A stretch of DNA of 5,360 nucleotides. It comes from Gammaproteobacteria bacterium. GTDB lineage: Bacteria; Pseudomonadota; Gammaproteobacteria; HK1. This document shows positions 1 to 5,138 of this stretch, piece by piece (within the stretch, counting starts at the first letter, position 1; each line of letters starts with the position of its first letter). The translations under genes and the position numbers were made by a program. The notes below the pieces were generated by a model that saw only the letters and a program-made list of their open reading frames with translations, was not told the DNA's origin and ran no database searches. The stretch lies in the NCBI GenBank assembly GCA_013042035.1, contig JABDQX010000011.1, forward strand, positions 1 to 5,360. Reading direction: 5' to 3'.

Positions 1-30
1 GCGCGAATCAAAGCCCAGCCCCTTTCGGCC

Positions 31-47
31 TTGGCGCGAAGCGCTAA
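31..47. other. short hairpin with GCGC-GAA-GCGC core
   Basis: TTGGCGC (31-37) pairs with GCGCTAA (41-47) around a GAA loop: seven pairs, one of them G-T. No T-tract follows directly on either strand, so it is not a convincing terminator. Its GCGC-NNN-GCGC centre resembles the core of the palindromic repeats at 1139-1202 and 2014-2075, but the flanks do not match. The rest of 1-268 contains no gene that I can support. Confidence 0.25.
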
Positions 48-67
48 TATGTACAGAATTTTTCTAC

Positions 68-94
68 CACAGAGGACACAGAGATCACAGAGTG
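68..94. repeat. three tandem 9-bp units containing CACAGAG
   Basis: CACAGAG begins at 68, 77 and 86, each followed by two variable bases, giving a strict 9-bp period. Similar ACAGAGGAC-type tandem stretches occur between genes in many bacterial genomes (general knowledge, not searched here). No function is evident. Confidence 0.6.
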
Positions 95-268
95 GGAAAA
101 TGTAAACGGTGATTAAGTTGGCGCGTATGGGGGGCAGATCCTCGTGCCTGCCCTCTTAATTTGCGCCCGAAACAAAAAGTGATAGGTGGTGAGGGAGGGT
201 GGAGACCTTGTTTGCCCCTTCCCCTGTCGGTTCATTTTTTCATCCTTGTGCCTTCCACGTCCCGGTGT

Positions 269-751
269 TCACGACATCTCAATCAGCCACTTTGCCACCG
301 TTCCGGTGGCATTGGCGCACCGCTCTCCCCGGGCCGCCTTGAAGTCCTTGTATTCCTCTTCATTCCATATATCGTAAGTGCGTCCGGTAAATGCCTCTTG
401 TAGCGCCTCGCAGGTCACCCCGCCGAATTCACGTTCGAATTTCTCCGCCAGTTCACGGCACTGTTTGAAGTTGGAAATAAAACGGCCTTTATCCAACTTA
501 TCCCGGTCCCGGCCCCGCTTGGCACTCAACGCCATCAGCCCGCCGATCAGGGCGCCGCATGTTCCCTTCCCGGTCAGGCCACCACCGCCGGCGAGCCCGT
601 GGCTGGCCTTGATGGTGCTGTCATCCACGCCCCCAATGGTCTCTTGTATGGCCATAAGCACACATTGGGGGCAGGCGCCATACTCCATCTCATAGCGCAT
701 GGCCTTCTCGTAGCCCGCCTGGGCAAGCGCCTGTTTGTCTTGTTTTTGCAT
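269..751 (-). CDS. C_GCAxxG_C_C family cysteine-motif protein
   Basis: This is a 160-residue soluble protein of the C_GCAxxG_C_C family (Pfam type PF09719), whose conserved cysteines suggest metal or redox-cofactor binding; the biochemical role is not established. Visible motifs are CPQC (Cys27, Cys30), a glycine-rich stretch HGLAGGGG (51-58), the signature GTCGAL (Cys65) followed by a GG-containing hydrophobic helix, Cys98, GVTC (Cys114) and Cys145 near the C-terminus. There is no signal peptide. Residues 52-75 are Gly- and Ala-rich but do not form a convincing membrane span. I chose the ATG at 749-751 because GGAG lies six bases upstream. An in-frame GTG at 763 would add four residues but has no ribosome-binding site. 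The stop is TGA at 269-271. Upstream lie a short remnant (770-904) and a WD40 remnant, so a promoter would have to lie within about 200 bases; none is clear. No terminator is visible downstream. The family call is confident and the function unknown. Confidence 0.9.
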   Translation of the reverse strand: MQKQDKQALAQAGYEKAMRYEMEYGACPQCVLMAIQETIGGVDDSTIKASHGLAGGGGLTGKGTCGALIGGLMALSAKRGRDRDKLDKGRFISNFKQCRELAEKFEREFGGVTCEALQEAFTGRTYDIWNEEEYKDFKAARGERCANATGTVAKWLIEMS

Positions 752-769
752 AACTGTCTCCACAGTGGA

Positions 770-904
770 TTACGCGACTCTACTACTGCGCGCAATCCGG
801 GTTTTCAGGCGGCTGACAAGTTCTGGCGTCAGATCCGATTCCGGTTCTGCCGACTCCCGTCCGTCGAGAACCCTGTCGGCATGGAAGCCGGGACCCAGGG
901 CCAT
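770..904 (-). pseudogene. 44-codon coding-like remnant
   Basis: The open frame from ATG (902-904) to TAA (770-772) encodes an acidic middle and a basic, helix-like end (SDLTPELVSRLKTRIARSS). Most third codon positions are G or C, as in a real gene. The frame stays open upstream of the ATG through residues reading DAVWLPS back to an in-frame TAA near 925. No ribosome-binding site precedes the ATG. I read it as the 3' end of a decayed gene whose front has been lost; the family is not recognised. It ends 18 bases before the start codon of the cysteine-motif protein. It could instead be a genuine small protein or chance. Confidence 0.3.
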
Positions 905-965
905 GGATGGTAACCAAACAGCGTCACTTACATAAAATTAATGCATGGTAGGCGATTACAAAATT

Positions 966-1144
966 TCAATAAGCCTTGTTGAAACCCCGATTGTCATCGG
1001 AAGGCGAAGCAATGAACCGCCCGCAGGGGACCAGGCGATGCGTCCGATGGTGCCGGTGTGTCCGCGACAGATGGCGCGCAGCCGCATGCCGGGCGCGGGT
1101 TCGTAGCCGACTTCCACGAACTCCTTGGGTTGCTGTTTGGCCAT
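966..1144 (-). pseudogene. frameshifted N-terminal fragment of a WD40-repeat protein
   Basis: From ATG at 1144 the frame reads a short N-terminal arm, then MRLRAICRGHTGTIGRIAWSP (residues 20-40), the first strands of a WD40 propeller blade with its GH and WSP signature. At about 1025 the match moves to another frame, which continues as CGRFIASPSDDN, exactly what should follow WSP in a WD40 blade. One missing base in the C/G run at 1026-1029 would explain this. The second frame stops at 966 (TGA 966-968), before even one blade is complete, so more than the frameshift is lost. WD40 propellers are protein-binding scaffolds and are often sensor parts of large regulatory or defence ATPases; the full protein cannot be inferred here. 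The start codon sits at the edge of repeat copy 1. Confidence 0.65.
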
Positions 1145-1202
1145 GTTGGTTCTTTTTGGGTTTGCGTGGAATTGCGACGCGGAGCGCCTTATTCGACCCT
1201 AC
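1139..1202 (-). repeat. palindromic linker repeat, copy 1
   Basis: Copy 1 of a ~62-bp repeat. In minus-strand orientation it begins GTAGGGTCGAATAAGGCGC, continues through a hairpin core and AATTCCACGC, and ends CCAACATGGCC. It shares long identical blocks with copies at 2014-2075 and 2929-2992. The palindrome here has mismatches in the outer arm and one in the inner arm. The vapC stop codon (TAG, 1199-1201) is part of GTAGGGT, and the ATG at 1142-1144 starts the WD40 remnant. Confidence 0.85.
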
Positions 1203-1609
1203 GATTCTATTTGCCAATCCTCGATCCGCAGTTCGGGGATTCGTCCAAACTCGGATGTGTTGTGGGTAACGAGTATCAATCCTCTGGATAGTCCGATTGC
1301 CGCGATCATCCGGTCGTTCGGACCGATGGGAGTTCCCCTGGTTTGGAGTTGTGCCCGAATTCTTCCGTAGGCGCTTGCGGCAAAATCATCGAATGGAAAT
1401 GATGGAATGGGTTCAAAGAACCGTTGGAATCTGGCGTGGTTCATGGCGGGGTTCGCGCTGTGTTCGGCCCCGTACAAAAGCTCGGCTTTTACCACCGAAC
1501 ACAATGCGATCTTTCCAGGACCGGCGGCAGTGATGCGAGCGGCGATATTTCTACTGTTCTTCCCTCGCAAATAGGCGATACAAACGTTCGTATCAAGGAG
1601 ATATTTCAC
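1199..1609 (-). CDS. vapC: VapC-type PIN-domain toxin ribonuclease
   Basis: This 136-residue protein is a single PIN domain, the toxin of a VapBC type II module. Such toxins are Mg/Mn-dependent endoribonucleases that cut specific RNAs, often initiator tRNA or rRNA, until bound by the antitoxin. The expected acidic residues are present: Asp6 in LLDTNVCIAYLRG, Glu43 in SVVKAELLYGAE, Asp99 in GPNDRMIAA. The C-terminal LVTHNTSEFGRIPELRIEDW (113-132) is typical of the family. Length is normal and nothing suggests inactivation. The start is GTG at 1607-1609, overlapping the antitoxin stop as GTGA, with GAGG seven bases upstream, so translation is probably coupled. The stop codon lies inside the palindromic repeat at 1139-1202. 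Autoregulation with its antitoxin is expected from the family; the target RNA cannot be read from sequence. Confidence 0.93.
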   Translation of the reverse strand: MKYLLDTNVCIAYLRGKNSRNIAARITAAGPGKIALCSVVKAELLYGAEHSANPAMNHARFQRFFEPIPSFPFDDFAASAYGRIRAQLQTRGTPIGPNDRMIAAIGLSRGLILVTHNTSEFGRIPELRIEDWQIES

Positions 1610-1917
1610 GGGAAGACCTCGTCCCGTTGCTCGAACGCTCCTTGCGGATGCCTACGGAATGTGGGGTCGGAAATACTGCCTTCAGTCTCATAAACGAATT
1701 GTTGCCACTGATCATTGGACATCCCTTCCGCCCGATCGAGTTTACGGAACAGCTCATCGCCTGGATTGGGCAATGCATCATCGGCCCATTTGTTATTCAG
1801 GGAAGGTGGAACATGGCAATCGACCGTGTGACGCAGGATTTCCCGTGCTACTTCCTGTCGATCAGGAAATGGAAGCCGCTCGAAATGATCAAGCAATTGC
1901 TGTGCATTGGTATTCAT
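1606..1917 (-). CDS. antitoxin of the VapC module, two-part
   Basis: This is the likely cognate antitoxin of the downstream PIN toxin, 103 residues. Residues 1-32 (AQQLLDHFERLPFPDRQEVAREILRHT) and 54-65 (DELFRKLDRAEG) match the small antitoxins that accompany PIN toxins and usually end near that acidic tail (recalled pattern). Here a second segment follows (66-103): DQWQQFVYETEGSISDPTFRRHPQG and an acidic end, resembling C-terminal toxin-binding tails of other antitoxins. It may be a fusion or a two-part form. I chose ATG at 1915-1917 because GGAG lies eight bases upstream; the ATG at 1947 has no such site. Stop TGA overlaps the toxin start by four bases. A 5+5 inverted repeat lies 22 bases upstream and could be an autoregulatory operator. 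Confidence 0.8.
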   Translation of the reverse strand: MNTNAQQLLDHFERLPFPDRQEVAREILRHTVDCHVPPSLNNKWADDALPNPGDELFRKLDRAEGMSNDQWQQFVYETEGSISDPTFRRHPQGAFEQRDEVFP

Positions 1918-1939
1918 TGGGTTAGCTCCAAAAATGTGT

Positions 1940-1952
1940 GTTTCCATGAAAC
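1940..1952. promoter_or_regulatory. candidate antitoxin operator (GTTTC-N3-GAAAC)
   Basis: GTTTC (1940-1944) and GAAAC (1948-1952) form perfect arms around CAT, 22 bases upstream of the chosen antitoxin start. Type II antitoxins normally repress their own operon by binding such palindromes. An 11-base near-palindrome CGAAGACTTCG at 1991-2001 is a second candidate. Both are inferred from position only. Confidence 0.25.
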
Positions 1953-2013
1953 CCGCCGCGTGGAGGTAATGTCATCCGTTGCAGCGAAGCCGAAGACTTC
2001 GAGCTTGTGTACG

Positions 2014-2075
2014 CAGTGTTGGCTCTCTTTGGATTCGCGTGGAATTGCGGCGCGGAGCGCCTGATTCCACCCTAC
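2014..2075 (-). repeat. palindromic linker repeat, copy 2
   Basis: This is the best-formed copy. On the plus strand GTGGAAT (2039-2045) pairs with ATTCCAC (2064-2070), and GGCGC (2049-2053) pairs with GCGCC (2057-2061) around a GGA loop. The minus-strand start GTAGGGTGGAAT contains the TAG stop of the PIN toxin at 2072-2479. The other end reads AAAGAGAGCCAACACTG, so the ATG seen in copies 1 and 3 is not preserved here. Confidence 0.88.
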
Positions 2076-2479
2076 AAACGCCCGATGTATTCCTTCGGTG
2101 TGGAAACCAGTATCGGGGCATTCGCATAATCATCCACGTTCCGGGTCACAATCCGTTCGGCCCCGCAAGCAAGAGCCGCCGCGCATTGTAGAGCGTCTTC
2201 AAAATCCGGCATCGGCAATTGGATCGCCTTGAGCACATCTTGGTTGCTGGTAGGCGCGATATAGAGAAAACCGCACAAATCGGCAATAAAATCCCGCGCC
2301 CGCGCGCTGCCTTTGGTCTTGGTGGCGATGTAGTAAATGTTGCTCAGAGAATGCCAGGCAATACAACCCGACAGTGGGTTCTCCTCCAGATAATCGAGCA
2401 ACACGCCGGATGCCTCGGCAAAGGGCGCGCGATCCAGGCCTACATCAAGCAACACATCACAATCGATGAAGACTTTCAT
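2072..2479 (-). CDS. PIN-domain toxin (PIN_3 type, VapC-like)
   Basis: This 135-residue PIN-domain protein is the probable toxin of a second VapBC-like module. It starts MKVFIDCDVLLDVGLDRAPF, with Asp6 and Asp8 where the first metal ligand belongs. It has SLSNIYYI (44-51), the helix usual in the PIN_3 branch, then PDFEDALQCAAA (91-102, Asp92, Glu94, Asp95) and IVTRNVDDYANAPILVSTPKEY, which contains the last acidic ligand (Asp116/117). The metal site therefore appears complete, and ribonuclease activity is expected from the family. ATG at 2477-2479 overlaps the TGA of the antitoxin by four bases. The nearest purine-rich site, GGAG, is about 11 bases away, so coupled translation is likely. Its TAG stop is supplied by repeat copy 2. 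It differs clearly in sequence from the VapC at 1199-1609, so this is not a duplicated module. Confidence 0.9.
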   Translation of the reverse strand: MKVFIDCDVLLDVGLDRAPFAEASGVLLDYLEENPLSGCIAWHSLSNIYYIATKTKGSARARDFIADLCGFLYIAPTSNQDVLKAIQLPMPDFEDALQCAAALACGAERIVTRNVDDYANAPILVSTPKEYIGRL

Positions 2480-2802
2480 AACCGATACCGCTCCACCAGA
2501 TACGCCAGACGGGGATCGGCCTCCAATGCCTCCGGGCTAAATGGATTCTCATCCAACGACGTATTTGTAGCCTGGGGAACCAGCTTGCCGCGCCAGCGCC
2601 GGGAGAATGAAGGTTGGTCATTCCCGTGCCCGGTAGTTTGGTGGTAAGTGTCAACCGGGGCGGTTCCTGACTGCCTGATTGGATCGGTGACAATGGGCGT
2701 GACGATAACGCAATCATGCTTCAGGCGAATATCCACAAGATCCGCTTCCGCGAGATATTCCTTGGGAATAGTGATGCCTTCTTCACTGACTCGGGCTTTC
2801 AT
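2476..2802 (-). CDS. AbrB-like antitoxin partner of the PIN toxin
   Basis: This 108-residue protein is the probable antitoxin. Residues 1-37 (MKARVSEEGITIPKEYL...VDIRLKHDCVIVTPI) show the swapped-hairpin AbrB/MazE-type DNA-binding pattern with its ITIPKE core. Residues 40-50 (DPIRQSGTAPV) are a linker seen in VapB-like antitoxins. The C-terminal half is polar and low in hydrophobics, ending in SPEALEADPRLAYLVERYRL, a likely helix that would occupy the toxin. It is somewhat longer than the 70-90 residues usual for this type. ATG at 2800-2802 is preferred because GGAG sits six bases upstream; an ATG 12 bases earlier would place that GGAG inside the coding sequence. It overlaps the toxin gene as ATGA. 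The palindrome CTTGCAAG (2846-2853) lies upstream and might be a binding site, but this is weak. Confidence 0.82.
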   Translation of the reverse strand: MKARVSEEGITIPKEYLAEADLVDIRLKHDCVIVTPIVTDPIRQSGTAPVDTYHQTTGHGNDQPSFSRRWRGKLVPQATNTSLDENPFSPEALEADPRLAYLVERYRL

Positions 2803-2855
2803 ATGGGTCTCCATAATGTGGAATTCATTCGCCTGTAGCGTGCCGCTTGCAAGTT

Positions 2856-2933
2856 CTATCCTTGCATCTCCGGCACGGGAAGTGGCCAGGTTGCATGGAG
2901 TCTTTTGTCGCGCTGTGTTGCCTTTATGGCCAT
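2856..2933 (-). pseudogene. 25-codon open frame opening from the repeat
   Basis: An ATG (2931-2933) at the edge of repeat copy 3 is preceded by AGAGG at ribosome-binding distance. It opens a frame of 25 codons (MAIKATQRDKRLHATWPLPV...) ending at TAG 2856-2858. The repeat-gene junction is built like that of the WD40 remnant. It may be the start of a lost gene or a leader peptide; I do not recognise it. Confidence 0.25.
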
Positions 2934-2992
2934 ATTGGTCCTCTTTGGATTCGCTTGGAATTGCGGTGCTGAAGTGCCTTATTCCACCCTAC
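2929..2992 (-). repeat. palindromic linker repeat, copy 3
   Basis: Minus-strand start GTAGGGTGGAATAAGGCAC, then AATTCCAAGCGAATCCAAAG, then GAGGACCAATATGGCC. TGGAAT (plus 2956-2961) pairs with ATTCCA. The inner arm GGTGC/GTGCC pairs only through two G-T wobbles on the plus strand. The TAA of hicB (2979-2981) and its last codons are inside this copy. Confidence 0.88.
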
Positions 2993-3407
2993 TAATCAAA
3001 CTCTCCCCGATGACAATGTCTGTGTTTGGAGATACCGCATGCAACAGTTCGTTCAGTTTTCCCATGGTAGGTACTGACTTTCCCTGCTCATACCGAGCAT
3101 AGCTGTTGCGCGAAGACATCCCAAGCCGGCTGGCGACCTGAGCAAGAGAAAGTCCACTAAGCTCTCGTTTACGTTGAATCAGTAAACTGACCAAATGTTT
3201 TGATTCCGAAGAACCGACTTCAAATGTATTATTCCTGTCTTTGTAAACCTCAACACTGAAACCATCTTGGTTAACCATGGTTTCCAGCATATCAGCGATC
3301 ATCTCAAAGGCCTCTTTCCTGGTGCGGCCTTGGGTCATCAAATCAAGTATCGGTATTTCGGCCAGCCAGAATTTGCCATCTTTGTAAACTGTCCCTGAAA
3401 ATCTCAT
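2979..3407 (-). CDS. hicB: HicB antitoxin with C-terminal HTH domain
   Basis: This 142-residue antitoxin neutralises HicA and represses the operon. Residues 1-50 form the HicB partial RNase H-like fold: GKFWLAEIPILDLMTQGRTRKEAFEMIADML is a close family match. Residues 74-128 are an XRE-type helix-turn-helix (LSLAQVASRLGMSSRNSYARYEQGKS), the DNA-binding part. The start ATG at 3405-3407 overlaps the hicA TGA by four bases and is preceded by a near-consensus Shine-Dalgarno inside hicA. The last residues (SRVE) and the stop are encoded by repeat copy 3, so the natural C-terminus may have been altered by the repeat. The gene is visibly more AT-rich than icd: 21 G/C of 60 at 3181-3240 against 33 of 60 at 4141-4200. 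This fits separate acquisition. Confidence 0.93.
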   Translation of the reverse strand: MRFSGTVYKDGKFWLAEIPILDLMTQGRTRKEAFEMIADMLETMVNQDGFSVEVYKDRNNTFEVGSSESKHLVSLLIQRKRELSGLSLAQVASRLGMSSRNSYARYEQGKSVPTMGKLNELLHAVSPNTDIVIGESLISRVE

Positions 3408-3586
3408 GTTGATCCTCCTTTCTTCGCTTTGCGCAGTATGGATCGAGCAAGTTTCTCATTGACTTCATTGTGTCTGGGTATTGGTTCCTGGAGGTTTCCG
3501 TTGGTCCAGACATCATGACTTCCTCCATGCCTAACAAACCACCAACCCAGCTTTTTCAGTCCGTTCTCGAATTCTTTTCTCTTCAT
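3404..3586 (-). CDS. hicA: HicA mRNA interferase toxin
   Basis: This 60-residue protein has the double-stranded RNA-binding-like fold of HicA toxins, which cut mRNA and tmRNA without needing ribosomes. Visible signatures are the N-terminal helix KRKEFENGLKKLGWWFVRHG, the GGSHDVW motif with the catalytic His24, and the terminal helix EVNEKLARSILRKAKK. Length is normal and His24 is intact, so it should be active. The start ATG at 3584-3586 fits the family start exactly. There is no recognisable Shine-Dalgarno upstream (CACTCCGTTCC precedes the ATG), in contrast with hicB, so low toxin translation is likely. It is the first gene of the hicAB operon, 141 bases beyond the icd stop, with a perfect 10-bp palindrome just before the start. 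Confidence 0.94.
   Translation of the reverse strand: MKRKEFENGLKKLGWWFVRHGGSHDVWTNGNLQEPIPRHNEVNEKLARSILRKAKKGGST
3414..3421 (-). promoter_or_regulatory. strong hicB ribosome-binding site inside hicA
   Basis: AAAGGAGG lies six bases before the hicB ATG, close to the full anti-16S complement. It is the strongest such site in the window and fixes the hicB start. hicA lacks one, so the antitoxin should be made in excess over the toxin. Confidence 0.85.
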
Positions 3587-3593
3587 GGAACGG

Positions 3594-3603
3594 AGTGTAC
3601 ACT
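3594..3603. promoter_or_regulatory. candidate HicB operator palindrome
   Basis: AGTGTACACT is a perfect 10-bp palindrome seven bases upstream of the hicA ATG. A related ACGTGT half follows at 3607-3612. XRE-type HicB proteins repress their own operon through palindromes at the promoter, so this is the natural candidate. It would also block the hicA start region. Inferred from position and symmetry. Confidence 0.4.
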
Positions 3604-3657
3604 TTTACGTGTGCAATCGCGAAGCTGCATTCAAGCTCCCGACAAAGAAGATTGAGA

Positions 3658-3719
3658 GCCTGTTTGGTTTGCAAAAAAATGGCCTCGATTCCCCGCTTCT
3701 TCGCTTCAACCAAACAGGC
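3658..3719. repeat. 12-bp inverted repeat after icd
   Basis: GCCTGTTTGGTT (3658-3669) and AACCAAACAGGC (3708-3719) are perfect reverse complements separated by 38 bases. The right arm lies nine bases after the icd stop. Read from icd, the loop contains AGGCC followed by a run of seven T. That AGGCC could alternatively pair with GGCCT at the first arm, giving a weak terminator-like form. It could therefore be the icd terminator region or a tiny non-autonomous mobile element; neither is proven. Confidence 0.55.
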
Positions 3720-3727
3720 CCTTACTT

Positions 3728-4978
3728 TCAACCCGAGATCACCTCGATCAGCGCATCGGCGAATCCGCTGGTGGAGACCTCGGTCGCCCCTTCCCTCTGA
3801 CGGGCGAAGTCATAGGTCACGATGCCCGATTCGACGACCCGTTGGTAGGCATTGGTGATGAGATCCGCCGCTTCCCGCCAGCCGATGTATTCGAGCATCA
3901 TGACGCCACTGAACAGAAGCGAGCCCGGATTGACCTTGTCCTGATTGGCGTACTTGGGCGCGGTTCCGTGGGTCGCCTCGAAGACCGCCACATGGTCGGC
4001 CATGTTGGCGCCAGGCGCGATGCCGATGCCACCTACTTCGGCGGCAATGGCGTCGGATAGATAATCGCCATTCAGATTGGGGGTCGCGAGCACATCGAAT
4101 TCTTCGGGACGCAGTAGCATATGCTGGAACATGACATCGGCGATGCGATCCTTGATGATGACCTTCCCCTCGGGTCGCTTGCCATCGTATTTGTCCCACA
4201 GTTCGTCTTCGGTGATGGTCCGGTCGGGAAATTCCTCGCGCGCCAGTTCGTAACCCCAGTTTCGGAAGGCACCCTCGGTAAACTTCATGATGTTGCCTTT
4301 GTGGACGAGGGTAACACTCGCCCGATCATTGGCGATGGCATACTGGATCGCCTTACGGACCAGGCGCTTGGAACCCAATGGACTGATGGGCTTTACGCCA
4401 ATGCCGGCGTCATCGAAGAATTTCGCGCCCATCTCCTGCTTGAGAAAGGCTTCGACCTTGCGCATCTCCTCCGATCCGGATTCATACTCGATACCCGCAT
4501 AGACGTCTTCGGTATTTTCGCGAAAAATCACGACATCGACATTCTCGGGATGGCGCAGTGGCGAGGGCACGCCCGTGTAGTAGCGGACCGGACGCACGCA
4601 GGCATAAAGATCGAGCACCTGACGCAGTGAGACATTGAGGGAGCGGAATCCGCCCCCGATGGGTGTCGTCAAGGGACCTTTGATGCCGACCAGGATATCC
4701 CTCAATGCCGCGAGGGTTTCGTCCGGGAAGTAATCCCCGTTATATTTTCCGGCGGCCTTTTCACCCATGTAAAGCTCCATCCAGTGGATCTTCCGGCTTC
4801 CCGCGTATGCGCCGGCAACTGCGGCATCCCAGACGCGCAAACAGGCGTTCATGATATCCGGGCCAATGCCATCGCCCTCCACGAATCCGAGAATCGGGTT
4901 ATCCGGGACATTGAGCTTGTTGTTTTCGACGGTTATTTTTTTCCCCGTAGCAGGCAGGGTAATGTTTTTGTATTCCAT
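3728..4978 (-). CDS. icd: NADP-dependent isocitrate dehydrogenase
   Basis: Icd oxidatively decarboxylates isocitrate to 2-oxoglutarate in the citric acid cycle, producing NADPH, as a cytoplasmic homodimer. The 416-residue length equals E. coli Icd. Substrate residues are present: Ser113 and Asn115 in GGGFRSLNVSLRQ, Arg119, Arg129, Arg153 and Tyr160 (IFRENTEDVYAG), Lys227 in LVHKGNIMKFTEG, and metal ligands Asp281, Asp305 and Asp309 (NLNGDYLSDA). HGTAPKY (337-343) with Lys342 and Tyr343, plus Tyr389 and Arg393, match the NADP-specific form rather than the NAD form. Ser113 is the residue phosphorylated by AceK in E. coli, so such control is possible if AceK exists elsewhere. ATG at 4976-4978 has AAGGA eight bases upstream. 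The gene is complete, with no sign of decay, and stands alone with a long leader and an inverted repeat after it. No TCA-cycle neighbour is in the window. Confidence 0.98.
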   Translation of the reverse strand: MEYKNITLPATGKKITVENNKLNVPDNPILGFVEGDGIGPDIMNACLRVWDAAVAGAYAGSRKIHWMELYMGEKAAGKYNGDYFPDETLAALRDILVGIKGPLTTPIGGGFRSLNVSLRQVLDLYACVRPVRYYTGVPSPLRHPENVDVVIFRENTEDVYAGIEYESGSEEMRKVEAFLKQEMGAKFFDDAGIGVKPISPLGSKRLVRKAIQYAIANDRASVTLVHKGNIMKFTEGAFRNWGYELAREEFPDRTITEDELWDKYDGKRPEGKVIIKDRIADVMFQHMLLRPEEFDVLATPNLNGDYLSDAIAAEVGGIGIAPGANMADHVAVFEATHGTAPKYANQDKVNPGSLLFSGVMMLEYIGWREAADLITNAYQRVVESGIVTYDFARQREGATEVSTSGFADALIEVISG

Positions 4979-5040
4979 CGGCGTTATCCTTTTGGAGGTA
5001 TCGGATTGGTCGTATCAGAGCCGGATTGGGAATCGAAAGA

Positions 5041-5089
5041 TGTCTTTGCAGACAGAAGAAGCCGTAAAAATCGGCTCGGAAAAACCGAT
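5041..5089 (-). promoter_or_regulatory. hairpins in the icd leader
   Basis: Two small stems lie 60-110 bases upstream of icd. In the sense direction, ATCGG (5085-5089) can pair with CCGAT (5070-5074), which runs into TTTT, a weak terminator-like form. The nearer CCGA can compete for the same arm. Then TGTCT-GCAA-AGACA (5041-5054) makes a 5-bp stem with a GNRA-type loop. Possible attenuation or mRNA stability elements; unproven. Confidence 0.25.
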
Positions 5090-5138
5090 GGTACCAAGGG
5101 GCGCATGGATAATGAAAGTAGCGGGATACCGCAGCATT

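Noticed and set aside
1..105. The C-terminal end of a plus-strand gene entering from the left
   Set aside because: The frame is open from base 1 to TAA at 103-105, but its second half is the CACAGAG tandem repeat and the first half is too short to judge.
1627..2064. A 145-residue plus-strand open frame over the antitoxin
   Set aside because: It lies antisense to the antitoxin and runs into repeat copy 2. It has no recognisable domain.
1139..2992. The TA array as a chromosomal integron with attC sites
   Set aside because: The repeats lack the GTTRRRY and RYYYAAC boxes of attC sites in the right places (the nearest, GTTGGTT, does not fit) and no integrase is visible. Only the cassette-like layout is similar.
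1139..2992. A CRISPR array
   Set aside because: Three repeats about 900 bases apart with genes between them do not have the short regular spacing of CRISPR.
3531..3731. A 66-residue minus-strand protein between icd and hicA
   Set aside because: It overlaps the hicA start and the inverted repeat. The frame is open probably by chance, and hicA is a clear match in another frame.
4121..4630. A 169-residue plus-strand open frame inside icd
   Set aside because: It is antisense to the conserved core of icd and mirrors its codon structure, a common shadow in GC-rich genes.
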